A stretch of 64,000 nt of DNA from Panacagrimonas perspica (lineage in GTDB: Bacteria; Pseudomonadota; Gammaproteobacteria; Nevskiales; Nevskiaceae), in NCBI RefSeq assembly GCF_004364935.1, contig NZ_SOBT01000008.1, positions 1,739,534 through 1,803,533 of the forward strand. Direction: 5' to 3'. The notes beneath the pieces are model-generated. The model was not told the DNA's origin, did not search any database, and saw only the letters and a program-made list of their open reading frames with translations. Below are positions 35,279 through 43,874 of this stretch, piece by piece (position 1 is the stretch's first letter; each line of letters starts with the position of its first letter). The position numbers and the translations under genes are program-made.

Positions 35279-36484
35279 TCAGGCTTTCGACGCGAGCCGG
35301 CCGATCGTCTCCGCCGGCAGATCGGTGAAGGTCTCGAGCACGCGCCGCGTATCGACGCCGAGCCGATGGCTGGGCTCCAGCGGACGCTGCTCGACGCCGT
35401 CGTACTGCATCGGCGAACGCTGGACCACGATGGAGCCGTAGTCCGGATGTTCGATCCGCGCCAGCGCGCCGCGGGCGTGCATGTTGCGATCGTTCATGAC
35501 TTCTTCGAGGTTGCGCACCGGCGCCGCCGGCACCGCTGCGGCGATCAGTTTCTCGAACAGCGCCTGCGTCTCCATCGTCACGGTCCAGGCGCCGATGACC
35601 TCATCGACCAGATCCATGTGCTCGACGCGCAGCTTGAGCGTCTGCAGGCGCGCATCGGCCGAAAGATCGGGCCGTTCCATGACCTGCGTCAGCCGCTGCC
35701 AGTGGGCGTCGCCGACGCAGATCAGCGCGATCCAGCCGTCCGCCGTCGGATAGACGTTGTAGGGGCTTTCGGCCAGCCCGCCATGCCGGTTGCCGGTGCG
35801 CGCGAGCGTCGACTCGCCCTTGGTGAACCAGTGCATGCCCAGGTTCGACGACAGCGACGCGTAGATCGCGTCCTGCATCGACACCTCGAGGCGGCGCGCG
35901 ATGCCAGTGCGCTCGCGTTCGTACAGGGCCGTGGCGATGGCGCCGTACAGATGGATGCCCGCGAAGAAATCCGCGATCGCCGGACCGCATTTGACCGGCG
36001 GACGATCCGGGAACCCGGTGACGTGCATCGCCCCCGACATCGCCTGCACCGTGAGATCCATCGCCGGGTACTGCGAATAGGGACCGTTGCGCCCGAAGCC
36101 GGAACTGGAGGCGTAGATCAGCCGCGGATTGGCTTCACGCAGCGAGGCGTCGCCGAGTCCGAGCTTGTCCATGACACCCGGCGCGAAGTTCTCGACCAGC
36201 ACGTCGGCTTTTTTCGCGAGCGCACGCAGCGCCTGCTTGCCGTCCTCGCTCTTGAGGTCGATCTGCAGCGACTCCTTGCAGCCGTTGAGCATCGCGAACG
36301 GCAGCCCCGCTCCGCCGACGACACCGCGGCGTCTCAGCGGTTCGCCACCCGGAGGCTCGACCTTGAGGACCGTGGCGCCGGCCAGCGCGATCAGGTACGT
36401 CGCATAGGGTCCGTTGTAGATCTGCGTCAGGTCGAGGACGAGCAGACCCTGCATCGGCAACGCGGAAACGTCGGGAAGATTCAT
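35279..36484 (-). CDS. Class III (CaiB/BaiF type) CoA-transferase
   Basis: A 401-residue member of the formyl-CoA transferase family: GLLVLDLTQIYNGPYATYLIALAGATVLKVEPPGG at the N-terminus, SLQIDLKSEDGKQALRALAKKADVLVENF, and YPAMDLTVQAMSG around the catalytic Asp. It moves CoA to a carboxylic acid, so it could activate the acid produced by the pathway for beta-oxidation. The start is 11 nt from the end of the ADH gene, and translation is likely coupled. The start ATG is at 36482-36484. Confidence 0.92.
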   Translation of the reverse strand: MNLPDVSALPMQGLLVLDLTQIYNGPYATYLIALAGATVLKVEPPGGEPLRRRGVVGGAGLPFAMLNGCKESLQIDLKSEDGKQALRALAKKADVLVENFAPGVMDKLGLGDASLREANPRLIYASSSGFGRNGPYSQYPAMDLTVQAMSGAMHVTGFPDRPPVKCGPAIADFFAGIHLYGAIATALYERERTGIARRLEVSMQDAIYASLSSNLGMHWFTKGESTLARTGNRHGGLAESPYNVYPTADGWIALICVGDAHWQRLTQVMERPDLSADARLQTLKLRVEHMDLVDEVIGAWTVTMETQALFEKLIAAAVPAAPVRNLEEVMNDRNMHARGALARIEHPDYGSIVVQRSPMQYDGVEQRPLEPSHRLGVDTRRVLETFTDLPAETIGRLASKA

Positions 36485-36495
36485 GAAGGGATCGA

Positions 36496-37551
36496 TCAGC
36501 AACGAACGAGCACGGAGCGGCCCGTCACGCGTCCGGCCTTGAGGTCCAGCAGCGCCTGGTTCACGTCGTCCACCGGGCAGCACTGCACCGGCGTCGGCTT
36601 GAGCTTGCCGCTGTTGGCCAGCGCCAGCACCTCGCGAAGATCGGCCGGCGTGCCGGTGTTGCTGCCGCGGATCGTCAGTGCACGGAAGATCATGCCGGCC
36701 AGCGACAGCGGCAACTCTCCACCGGCGACGCCGACCATCACGAGCGTGCCGCCCTTGGCCAGGATCTCGAACGACACGCGCGCGGTGTCGTCGTTGTTGA
36801 CGAAATCGAGCACGGCCGACGCCGGACCGCCGCAGGCCGCGGTGATGCGTCCGGCAAGACCCTCGGGCGAGCCGTCGACGGCTTGTCGCGCGCCGGCTTC
36901 GAGCGCGGCGGCGCGCTTGGCAGGATCGAGATCGATCGAGACGATGTTGCGATGGCCGAAGGACTGCAGCATCGCGATGCCGAGCAGCCCGAGTCCGCCG
37001 GCGCCGATCAGCACGACGGGCTTTTCCGGCGCCAGCTTCGGCAGCTTCTTGACCGCCGACAGCACGCTCAGGCCCGAGCACGCGTATGTGGCGGCCAGCG
37101 CCGGATCCACGTTGCCGGGGTCGGCGAGATAGCGCGAGTGCGGCACGACCACGTGCGAGCCGAAGCCACCGTTGCGGACCACGCCGATCGAGCGCTGCGC
37201 GGTGCACAGGTTGTCGTCACCGGTGGCGCAGGCTTCGCAATTGCCGCAGCCCAGCCAGGGATAGACCACGCGCACGTCACCGACCTTCACGCCGGTGGCA
37301 TCGGGCCCGAGCTTGGCGACGCGGCCCGCGATCTCGTGCCCGGGTGCGCGCGGCAGTTCCACGCCGCGATCCGCGAGCTTCATGATCTTGCCGCCGCCCA
37401 TGTTGTATTCGCCCTTCCAGAAGTGCAGATCGGAATGGCAGATGCCGCAATGCGTGACTTCGACGAGCACCTCGGAGCCCTGCGGCTCGGGCGTCGGCAG
37501 TTCGAAGGATTCCAGCGGCGCGCTTGGCTTGACGACCATCCAGGCTTTCAT
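36496..37551 (-). CDS. Zinc-dependent alcohol dehydrogenase
   Basis: A 351-residue MDR-family ADH. The catalytic-zinc region reads HCGICHSDLHF and PGHEIAGRV, the structural-zinc Cys cluster reads CGNCEACATGDDNLC, and the NAD site reads GAGGLGLLGIAM. An acidic residue in SIDLDPAKR favours NAD. In a pathway such as cyclohexanol breakdown, an enzyme of this type (ChnD) oxidises the hydroxy acid. The assignment to that step is inference from its neighbours. Confidence 0.93.
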   Translation of the reverse strand: MKAWMVVKPSAPLESFELPTPEPQGSEVLVEVTHCGICHSDLHFWKGEYNMGGGKIMKLADRGVELPRAPGHEIAGRVAKLGPDATGVKVGDVRVVYPWLGCGNCEACATGDDNLCTAQRSIGVVRNGGFGSHVVVPHSRYLADPGNVDPALAATYACSGLSVLSAVKKLPKLAPEKPVVLIGAGGLGLLGIAMLQSFGHRNIVSIDLDPAKRAAALEAGARQAVDGSPEGLAGRITAACGGPASAVLDFVNNDDTARVSFEILAKGGTLVMVGVAGGELPLSLAGMIFRALTIRGSNTGTPADLREVLALANSGKLKPTPVQCCPVDDVNQALLDLKAGRVTGRSVLVRC

Positions 37552-37608
37552 GATTTCTTCTTCTCCAGTCCGTCGTTCGTTCTATTGGGACTTTCTAAAA
37601 ATGGCTTA

Positions 37609-37649
37609 CCTCTCCCCCCGGGAGAGGTCGCGCGCAGCGCGGGTGAGGG
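37609..37649. repeat. Palindromic repeat, family E (copy 3)
   Basis: CCTCTCCCCCCGGGAGAGG, then CGCGCGCAGCG, then GGGTGAGGG. It is the simple form of the element found expanded inside ureC. It lies in the 144-bp gap between the second esterase gene and the ADH gene. Confidence 0.85.
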
Positions 37650-37695
37650 CGCGAGGCGAAGCCGAGCGTCGGCGGCGCTCCAGGGGGCCGCGGTC

Positions 37696-38649
37696 CTACT
37701 CGCACAGCGCCCGTCGCAGCGCCTCGACCTCGTCGCGCGCCAGCGCCTTCGCACAGCGCGCATCGGCGACGAGATTGAAGGCGTGGAACGCACCGGCATA
37801 CACGTGCAGTTCGAGCGCGACACCGGCATCCACGAGCCGTGTCGAGAACACCAGATCCTCGCTCGCGAACAGATCGATCGAGCCGAGCGCCATGAACGTC
37901 GGCGGCAGCCCGGAGACGTCGGCCGCACGCGCCGGCACGGCGAACGCCGGTGGCGCCTTGCGATCGTGCCCGCTCAGCAACGACGACCAGCCGTAGCGAT
38001 TGGCGCCCGCGGTCCACACGAACCGTCCATTGAACGCGTGATCGCCGGTGCGGTCGTCCAGCATCGGGAACAGCAGGTGCAGATGCGCGATGCGCTCACG
38101 ACGCTCGGCGTGCTCGCGCAGCGCGAGCGAGACCGCGAGGCCGCCGCCGGCGCTGACACCGCGCACGGCGAGCCTGGTCATGTCGAGGCGCCGTTCGCCG
38201 GCCTTGGCGTGCAGCCATCGCAGCGACGCCGCGGCATCATCGAGTGCCGCCGGATGCGGATGCTCGGGCGCCAGGCGGTAATCCGGCGCCAGGCCCACCA
38301 CACCGAGCGTGGCGGCGAACGTACGCAGCGCGCGGTCATCGCGCTGCGCGGTGCCGGCGACGTAGCCGCCACCGTGAAGATCCAGCACGACGGGCCGCAG
38401 CGAAGCGCCATTTCCCGCAGGCGGTTCGTACAGCAGCGCCGACACGGCCGGAGCGCCGTTCAGCCCCGGCAACTCGATGCGCGTCACCTTCACGCCGGCA
38501 TCGTCGGTGCCCAGTGCGGCCGGCACGCCGGACACGGCGGTGCGCACCGCCGGCAACGTCGTGTCGGAAAGATTCGACAGGTCCGGCAGCAGGCCGATGA
38601 CGGCCCGCAGATCCGGATCGACGAGCGACAGGTCGGGCCCGATCGTCAT
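37696..38649 (-). CDS. Alpha/beta hydrolase (esterase)
   Basis: A 317-residue esterase of the hormone-sensitive-lipase group: oxyanion loop DLHGGGYVAG, DYRLAPEHPHP, nucleophile elbow GVSAGGGLA, catalytic Asp in ALGSIDLFASEDL and His in AFHAFNLV. Its start overlaps the stop of the monooxygenase gene by 4 nt, which suggests that it hydrolyses the ester or lactone made by that enzyme. This monooxygenase-hydrolase pair is like chnB-chnC in cyclohexanol degradation. Confidence 0.92.
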   Translation of the reverse strand: MTIGPDLSLVDPDLRAVIGLLPDLSNLSDTTLPAVRTAVSGVPAALGTDDAGVKVTRIELPGLNGAPAVSALLYEPPAGNGASLRPVVLDLHGGGYVAGTAQRDDRALRTFAATLGVVGLAPDYRLAPEHPHPAALDDAAASLRWLHAKAGERRLDMTRLAVRGVSAGGGLAVSLALREHAERRERIAHLHLLFPMLDDRTGDHAFNGRFVWTAGANRYGWSSLLSGHDRKAPPAFAVPARAADVSGLPPTFMALGSIDLFASEDLVFSTRLVDAGVALELHVYAGAFHAFNLVADARCAKALARDEVEALRRALCE

Positions 38650-40298
38650 GCGGCTGCCCTCGCCTGCGCCGGCTTCAGCACGAAGCCCTTGTACCCGGCC
38701 GCGACCACTTCCTCGCACTTGCCGCGGTACGCGCCGACGCCGCCGATGTACGGCAGGAACATGCGTGGCTTGCCCGGGATGTTGGCGCCCATGTACCACG
38801 AGGCCGCCTGCGGATAGAGCGTGGTGTTGGCCACCTCGCGCACGTGATCGACCCACGCGTCCTGCGCATCCTGCGAGGCCTCGATCGTGGCCAGGCCCTT
38901 GCTGCGCAGGTGGTCGACGCAGTCGACAATCCAGTCGACGTGCTGCTCGATCGACGTGACCATGTTGCTGAGCACCGACGGACTTCCCGGCCCGGTGACG
39001 GTGAACAGGTTCGGAAAGCCCGCGACCATCAAGCCGAGATAATTGCGCGGACCTTCCGCCCACACCTTGCGCAGCGACTGGCCGTCCGTCGTGCCGATGT
39101 CCATCGCCAGCAGCGAGCCAGTCATCGCGTCGAAGCCGGTCGCGCAGATCAGCACGTCGGCCGGATATTCCTGGCGCGACGTTCGCACGCCGTTGGCCGT
39201 GATCGTCTGCAAGGGTTCTTCGAGCAGGTCGATCAGCGAGACGTTGTCGCGGTTGTAGGTCGGGTAGTAATCCGTATCCAGGCAGATGCGCTTGGTTCCG
39301 ATCGGATAGCTCGTCGGCATCAGCTTTCGCGCCGTCTCCGGGTCACGGATCGTGGCCGCGATCTTGTCGCGCACGAACTGCGCAGCGAGTTCGTTGGCTT
39401 CGCGGACCTTCACCAGGTCGGTGTAGGCGTGCATGAAATTCGCGCCGCCGATCTTCCAGCGCCGCTCGAACTCCGCCCGGCGGACTTCCTCCGGTGTCGC
39501 CAGCGCGGGCACGGTGGCGTATTCGTAGGTGGCGCCACTGCGCGAGCGACGCAGGTATTCGCGCCGTTCGGGATAGGTCGCCTTGACCTGCTCGACCTCT
39601 TCCGGCTTCAGCGGATGGTTGCCCGCCGGAAGGCTGAAGTTGGGCGTGCGCTGGAACACCGTCAGGTGCGCTGCCTGCTGCGCGATCACCGGAATCGCCT
39701 GGATGGCGGACGAACCGGTGCCGATGACGGCGACGCGCTTGCCGGTGAAATCCTGCGGCTCGTGCGGCCAGCGGCCGGTGTGCAGCACCGGACCCGCGAA
39801 ATCGGACAGGCCCGGCAGGTTCGGAATGCTCGACGTCGACAGGCAGCCCGTCGCCATCGCGACGAATCGCGCCTGCAACGTCGAGCCGTTCTCGGCCTGC
39901 ACCGTCCAGCGTTCGGCGTCGACGTCGTACGTGGCGGCTTCGACCCGCGTGTTGAAACGGATGTCGCGCTTCAGATCGAAGCGCTCGGCGACGTGTTCGA
40001 GATATTTCAGGATCTCGGGCTGCGCGGCGTAGCGCTCGGTCCAGTTCCACTCCTGCTCGAGCGAATCGTCGAACGAGAACGAGTACTCGACGCTGGGCAC
40101 GTCGCATCGCGCACCGGGATAACGGTTCCAGTACCAGGTGCCGCCGACATCGTCGGCGGCTTCCAGCACCACGGCCGAGAAGCCGGCGCGCCGCAGGCGA
40201 TGCAGCAGGTACAGGCCGGAGAAACCGGCGCCGACGACGACGACGTCGAACGTGCCGGAGGCAGATGCGGAGGGCTGGGAGATCGTCATGACACTCAC
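38646..40298 (-). CDS. Baeyer-Villiger-type flavin monooxygenase
   Basis: A 550-residue NADPH/FAD monooxygenase. It has VVVGAGFSGLYLL, GGTWYWNRYPGARCD, and the complete fingerprint F167-A-G-P-V-L-H173-T-G-R-W177-P, then VAVIGTGSSAIQ. It converts a ketone into an ester or lactone. The start chosen is a GTG that overlaps the ALDH stop by 4 nt (GTGA); an ATG lies 9 nt further in. It is flanked by an esterase gene and an ALDH gene, as in known ketone-degradation clusters. Confidence 0.93.
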   Translation of the reverse strand: MSVMTISQPSASASGTFDVVVVGAGFSGLYLLHRLRRAGFSAVVLEAADDVGGTWYWNRYPGARCDVPSVEYSFSFDDSLEQEWNWTERYAAQPEILKYLEHVAERFDLKRDIRFNTRVEAATYDVDAERWTVQAENGSTLQARFVAMATGCLSTSSIPNLPGLSDFAGPVLHTGRWPHEPQDFTGKRVAVIGTGSSAIQAIPVIAQQAAHLTVFQRTPNFSLPAGNHPLKPEEVEQVKATYPERREYLRRSRSGATYEYATVPALATPEEVRRAEFERRWKIGGANFMHAYTDLVKVREANELAAQFVRDKIAATIRDPETARKLMPTSYPIGTKRICLDTDYYPTYNRDNVSLIDLLEEPLQTITANGVRTSRQEYPADVLICATGFDAMTGSLLAMDIGTTDGQSLRKVWAEGPRNYLGLMVAGFPNLFTVTGPGSPSVLSNMVTSIEQHVDWIVDCVDHLRSKGLATIEASQDAQDAWVDHVREVANTTLYPQAASWYMGANIPGKPRMFLPYIGGVGAYRGKCEEVVAAGYKGFVLKPAQARAAA

Positions 40299-41767
40299 TG
40301 CGTGTTGAGCCAGACCGTCTTGGCGGTCAGGTATTCGTCGATGTGGAACGGTCCGCCCTTGACGCCGTATCCACTCGATCGCGTGCCGGCCATCGGCACG
40401 CTCGGATCGGTGACGCCGTAGCAGTTGGCCCAGGCCATGCCGACCCTGAGCTCGGACGTGACGCGATGAACGCGACCGACATCACGGCTCCACAGCGCAC
40501 CGGCGAGTCCGTAGCTGGTGTCGTTGGCGAGGCGGATCGCCTCCTCCTCGGTGTCGAACGGAATCGCGGCGAGTACGGGGCCGAAGACTTCCTCGCGCGC
40601 GATGCGCATGTCGTTGTGCACGTCGGCGAGCACCGTGGGCGTGACGAAGTAGCCGTTCGCCAGCGGTCCGCCGACGCGATCGCCGCCGGAGACGAAGCGC
40701 GCGCCCTCCGCACGTGCGACGTCGAAATAATTCGCCACGCGATCGAGCTGCGCGCGCGATGCCAGCGGGCCGAGCTGCGTCGAAGGATCCAGGCTGTCGC
40801 CGACGCGCAATGCGCGCCCTGCTGCCGCGACCTTCTCGATGAACGTGCCGTAGATCGAGCGCTCCACCAGCAGTCGCGTGCCGGCGTAGCAGACCTGCCC
40901 GGTGTTGTTGAAGCAGCCCATCGCGGCGCCCACGGCCGCCGCATCGAGGTTGGCATCGGCGAAGACGATGTCCGGCGACTTGCCGCCCAGTTCCACCGAC
41001 ACGCGCTTGAGATTGCTCGCGGAGGCCTCGACGATCCTGCGACCGGTCGCGGTGGATCCCGTGAACGTCACGCGATCCACGTCCATGTGCGCGGCCAGCG
41101 CCGAGCCGGCGGTCGGGCCCGGGCCCGGCACCACGTTGATGACGCCGGGCGGCACGCCGGCCTGCGTCAGGATCTCGGCCATCATCAGCGCCGACAGCGG
41201 CGCTTCCTCGGCCGGCTTGAGCACGAGCGTGCAGCCGGTGGCCAGCGACGGGCAGATGCTCCAGAGCTGCGTGATCAGCGGCCCGTTCCACGGAATGATG
41301 GCGCCGACGACGCCCAGCGGCTGCTTCAGCGAATAGCTCATGAACTCGCCGGGCACGGAGTTGGCGAACACCGTGCCGCGCGGCTGCACCGCCTGCGACG
41401 CGTAGAAGCGGAACGCGAGCTGGATCCAGCGGCGGAACGTCGAGGTGCGCGCGATCGGCGCGCCCATGTCGAGCGTCTCGAGCAGCGCGAGCTCTTCGAA
41501 GCGCTCCTCGATCGCCGCGAGAACCTTGTGCATCAGGTTCTGGCGATCGAGCGGCTTGAGCTTGCGCCAGTCGCCGTTGAAGGCCTTGCGCGCGGCGGTG
41601 ACCGCGGCATCGATGTCCTCGGCGCCGCCTCGCGCCACCTTCGTCAGCAGCGCGCCGGTGGAAGGGTTGACGCAGTCGAAGGTCTCGCCGGAGCGGGCCT
41701 GGACCCATTTGCCGTCGATGAACAGCGGAAGAACGGGGCGGCTCAGGAACGGATGCGATGTCGACAT
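40295..41767 (-). CDS. Aldehyde dehydrogenase
   Basis: A 490-residue NAD(P)-dependent ALDH. Cofactor-binding and catalytic motifs are IIPWNGPLI, FTGSTATGR, the Glu in ELGGKSPDIVF and the Cys in NNTGQVCYAGTR. AAGGAG precedes the ATG at 41765-41767. It is the first gene of the leftward cluster, directly behind a 331-bp divergent region with three palindromes. It would oxidise the aldehyde made by an alcohol dehydrogenase in the pathway. Confidence 0.94.
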   Translation of the reverse strand: MSTSHPFLSRPVLPLFIDGKWVQARSGETFDCVNPSTGALLTKVARGGAEDIDAAVTAARKAFNGDWRKLKPLDRQNLMHKVLAAIEERFEELALLETLDMGAPIARTSTFRRWIQLAFRFYASQAVQPRGTVFANSVPGEFMSYSLKQPLGVVGAIIPWNGPLITQLWSICPSLATGCTLVLKPAEEAPLSALMMAEILTQAGVPPGVINVVPGPGPTAGSALAAHMDVDRVTFTGSTATGRRIVEASASNLKRVSVELGGKSPDIVFADANLDAAAVGAAMGCFNNTGQVCYAGTRLLVERSIYGTFIEKVAAAGRALRVGDSLDPSTQLGPLASRAQLDRVANYFDVARAEGARFVSGGDRVGGPLANGYFVTPTVLADVHNDMRIAREEVFGPVLAAIPFDTEEEAIRLANDTSYGLAGALWSRDVGRVHRVTSELRVGMAWANCYGVTDPSVPMAGTRSSGYGVKGGPFHIDEYLTAKTVWLNTQ

Positions 41768-41840
41768 GCGGCGTCTCCTTCTCTTTGTTTCGCGTCTGAT
41801 GCGCGTTGATCGATGATCCCGTAAGCATCGCGGCGCGACC

Positions 41841-41854
41841 AATACGGATCCGTT
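41841..41854. promoter_or_regulatory. Candidate operator site 1
   Basis: AATACGGATCCGTT, with an ACGGATCCGT palindrome core, 74 nt upstream of the ALDH start. It resembles sites 2 and 3 in the same divergent region. Confidence 0.4.
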
Positions 41855-41860
41855 CTGGCT

Positions 41861-41881
41861 GGGATACCGGTTTCGTATCCC
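41861..41881. promoter_or_regulatory. Candidate operator site 2
   Basis: Perfect 7-nt inverted repeat GGGATAC-CGGTTTC-GTATCCC. Its core ATACCGGTTTCGTAT matches site 3 in most positions. It may overlap the ALDH promoter. Confidence 0.5.
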
Positions 41882-41989
41882 GATGTCGTTCATGCCTGCA
41901 CGTTGCACGTTGTGCAGTGCAGCGAAGCAGGTTCATCGATGGTTGCAGCGCGCGCATTCCACGACTACTTCCGATTTGCTCTGCCTCCG

Positions 41990-42004
41990 ATACGGATTTC
42001 GTAT
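41990..42004. promoter_or_regulatory. Candidate operator site 3
   Basis: Inverted repeat ATACG-GATTT-CGTAT, 94 nt upstream of the divergent SDR gene. Together with sites 1 and 2 it suggests one regulator for both directions. The 331-bp region contains no other recognisable feature. Confidence 0.45.
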
Positions 42005-42098
42005 GGCACGCGCCCCGGGACACGTGCTCTTATCCAGCCTTCCCGACGCGCCGCCACGGCGGCGTGACAACGACCGAAAACAAATCGAGGTGACGTGC

Positions 42099-42908
42099 AT
42101 GGACCCGAAGTCAAACGATCCTTACCGAGTCGACGGCAAGGTGGCGCTCGTCACCGGCGCAGGCCGCGCGGACGGACTCGGCGCCGCGATTGCCGCCGCT
42201 CTGGTGGCCGGCGGTGCGCGCGTGCTGATCTCCGACATCAATCCCGGCGGCGAAGACGTCGCCGCATCGCTGGGCAGCACGTCGACATTCGTCCGGCAGG
42301 ACGTCACGAGCGAAGCCGACTGGGAGCGCACCGTCGCCGTAGCGGTGGATCGCTTCGGCGGTCTCGACATCGTCGTCAACAACGCCGGAATCGAACTCGC
42401 AGGATTCTTCGCCGACATGGACGTCGACGATTTTCGCAAGCAGATGGAGGTCAACACGACCAGCGTCTTCCTCGGCATCAAGCACGCGATCCGCACGATG
42501 CGGCCGGGTGGCGCGGCCGGACGCGGCGGCGCGATCGTCAATCTCTCGTCGATCGGCGGCATCAAGGGCGCCGCGGGCCTGGGCGCCTATTGCGGCAGCA
42601 AGGGCGCCGTGAGGCTGATGACCAAGGCCGCCGCGGTCGAGTGTGCGCGCCTGAAATACGGCATCCGCGTGAACTCGGTCCACCCCGGCCTGATCAAGAC
42701 CGACATGGGCATCCAGACGCTCAAGGCCTACGTGAAGATGGGCCTGCTGCCGAACGAAGAAATCGCGGAAAAAGCCGTCGCGTCCCGTTATCCGCTGGGC
42801 CTGGGCAGTGTCGCGGACGTGGCGAACGCGGTGCGATACCTGGCTTCGGAAGCCGGACAGTGGCAGACCGGCGCCGAGCTGGTCGTCGATGGGGGGGTGA
42901 ACGCTTAG
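42099..42908 (+). CDS. SDR family oxidoreductase
   Basis: A 269-residue short-chain dehydrogenase. It has TGAGRADGLG as an extended cofactor loop, SDINPGGE (acidic, NAD-like), NNAG, and NLSSIGGIKG ... AYCGSKGA as the Ser-Tyr-Lys set. GAGGTGA precedes the ATG at 42099. It is divergent from the ALDH-led cluster and shares its 331-bp regulatory region. A function as the first alcohol-to-ketone oxidation step is plausible. Confidence 0.9.
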   Translation: MDPKSNDPYRVDGKVALVTGAGRADGLGAAIAAALVAGGARVLISDINPGGEDVAASLGSTSTFVRQDVTSEADWERTVAVAVDRFGGLDIVVNNAGIELAGFFADMDVDDFRKQMEVNTTSVFLGIKHAIRTMRPGGAAGRGGAIVNLSSIGGIKGAAGLGAYCGSKGAVRLMTKAAAVECARLKYGIRVNSVHPGLIKTDMGIQTLKAYVKMGLLPNEEIAEKAVASRYPLGLGSVADVANAVRYLASEAGQWQTGAELVVDGGVNA

Positions 42909-42956
42909 CGGAGCTGCGCCGTCGGCAGCTGATCCGGCGGTCGGACCTTCAAAGCT

Positions 42957-43111
42957 CACCGCAAAGGCGCAAAGGGAAAAGAAAGGACGCAGAGAAAGAT
43001 AAAAAGGAAAACCTCGTAAACGGGGCAAACAGCGGAGCTTTCGGGACGCGCAATGCCGGCGTTACCGATGCTCTTTGCGCCCTTTCTTTTCCCTTTGCGC
43101 CTTTGCGGTGA
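42957..43111. repeat. Long inverted repeat, family D (copy 2)
   Basis: TCACCGCAAAGGCGCAAAGGG at the left, CCCTTTGCGCCTTTGCGGTGA at the right, with purine-rich arms as in copy 1 and a spacer of about 70-80 nt. It fills most of the 243-bp gap between the convergent SDR and rluF genes; nothing else is seen there. Confidence 0.93.
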
Positions 43112-43151
43112 ATTCGTGCAGTCGACGAACGAAAGCCCGCCGAGCATCCCG

Positions 43152-43874
43152 TCAGGCGTTCGCCGCACCGAACCGCTTCGGCAACAGGCCGCGCAACTCT
43201 GCGTCCGTGAGATCGCGCCACTTGCCGACCTTCAACCCGCCAAGATCGATGTTGACGACGCGCAGTCGCTGCAGGCGCCGCACGTCGTAGCCGAACACCG
43301 CGCACATGCGGCGGATCTGGCGGTTCAGGCCCTGGGTCAGCGTGATGCGGAACACGCGCGGCGCGACGACCTTCATCGTGCAGGGTTTGGTGATGACGTC
43401 GAGCTCGGGCAGCTTCACGCCCGCAGCCATGCCCTGCAGGAAGGCCTCGTCGACCGGCTTGTCGACCGTCACGACGTACTCCTTCTCGTGATGGTTCTCG
43501 ACGCGCAGGATCTCGTTGACGATGTCGCCCTGGTTGGTCAGCAGGATCAGGCCTTCGGACTCCTTGTCCAGACGACCGATCGGGAAGATGCGCTCGCGGT
43601 GACCAATGAAGTCGATGATGTTGCCGGCGATGTGCCGCTCGGTCGTGCACGTGATGCCGACCGGCTTGTTCAGCGCGATGTAAACCGGCTTGCGCTTGGC
43701 GCCGATGGTCTTGCCGTCGACGGCGACGATATCGCCCTCGCCGACGCGCGTCCCCAGTTCGGCCTTCGCGCCGTTGACGCTGACGCGACCGGCCTCGATC
43801 CACGCGTCGGCCGCGCGACGCGAGCAGACGCCCGTCTCGCTGATGTACTTGTTGAGCCGCATGCCGTCCGGCAT
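43152..43874 (-). CDS. rluF: 23S rRNA pseudouridine synthase, RluF type
   Basis: A 240-residue protein with an N-terminal S4 RNA-binding domain ([31 protein letters not shown]) and an RsuA/RluB-E-F catalytic domain. The catalytic Asp is in [19 protein letters not shown], followed by [13 protein letters not shown]. The arrangement best fits RluF, which modifies U2604 of 23S rRNA; RluB/E is the alternative. Its start overlaps the flavin monooxygenase stop by 2 nt (TGATG). Confidence 0.85.
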   Translation of the reverse strand: MPDGMRLNKYISETGVCSRRAADAWIEAGRVSVNGAKAELGTRVGEGDIVAVDGKTIGAKRKPVYIALNKPVGITCTTERHIAGNIIDFIGHRERIFPIGRLDKESEGLILLTNQGDIVNEILRVENHHEKEYVVTVDKPVDEAFLQGMAAGVKLPELDVITKPCTMKVVAPRVFRITLTQGLNRQIRRMCAVFGYDVRRLQRLRVVNIDLGGLKVGKWRDLTDAELRGLLPKRFGAANA

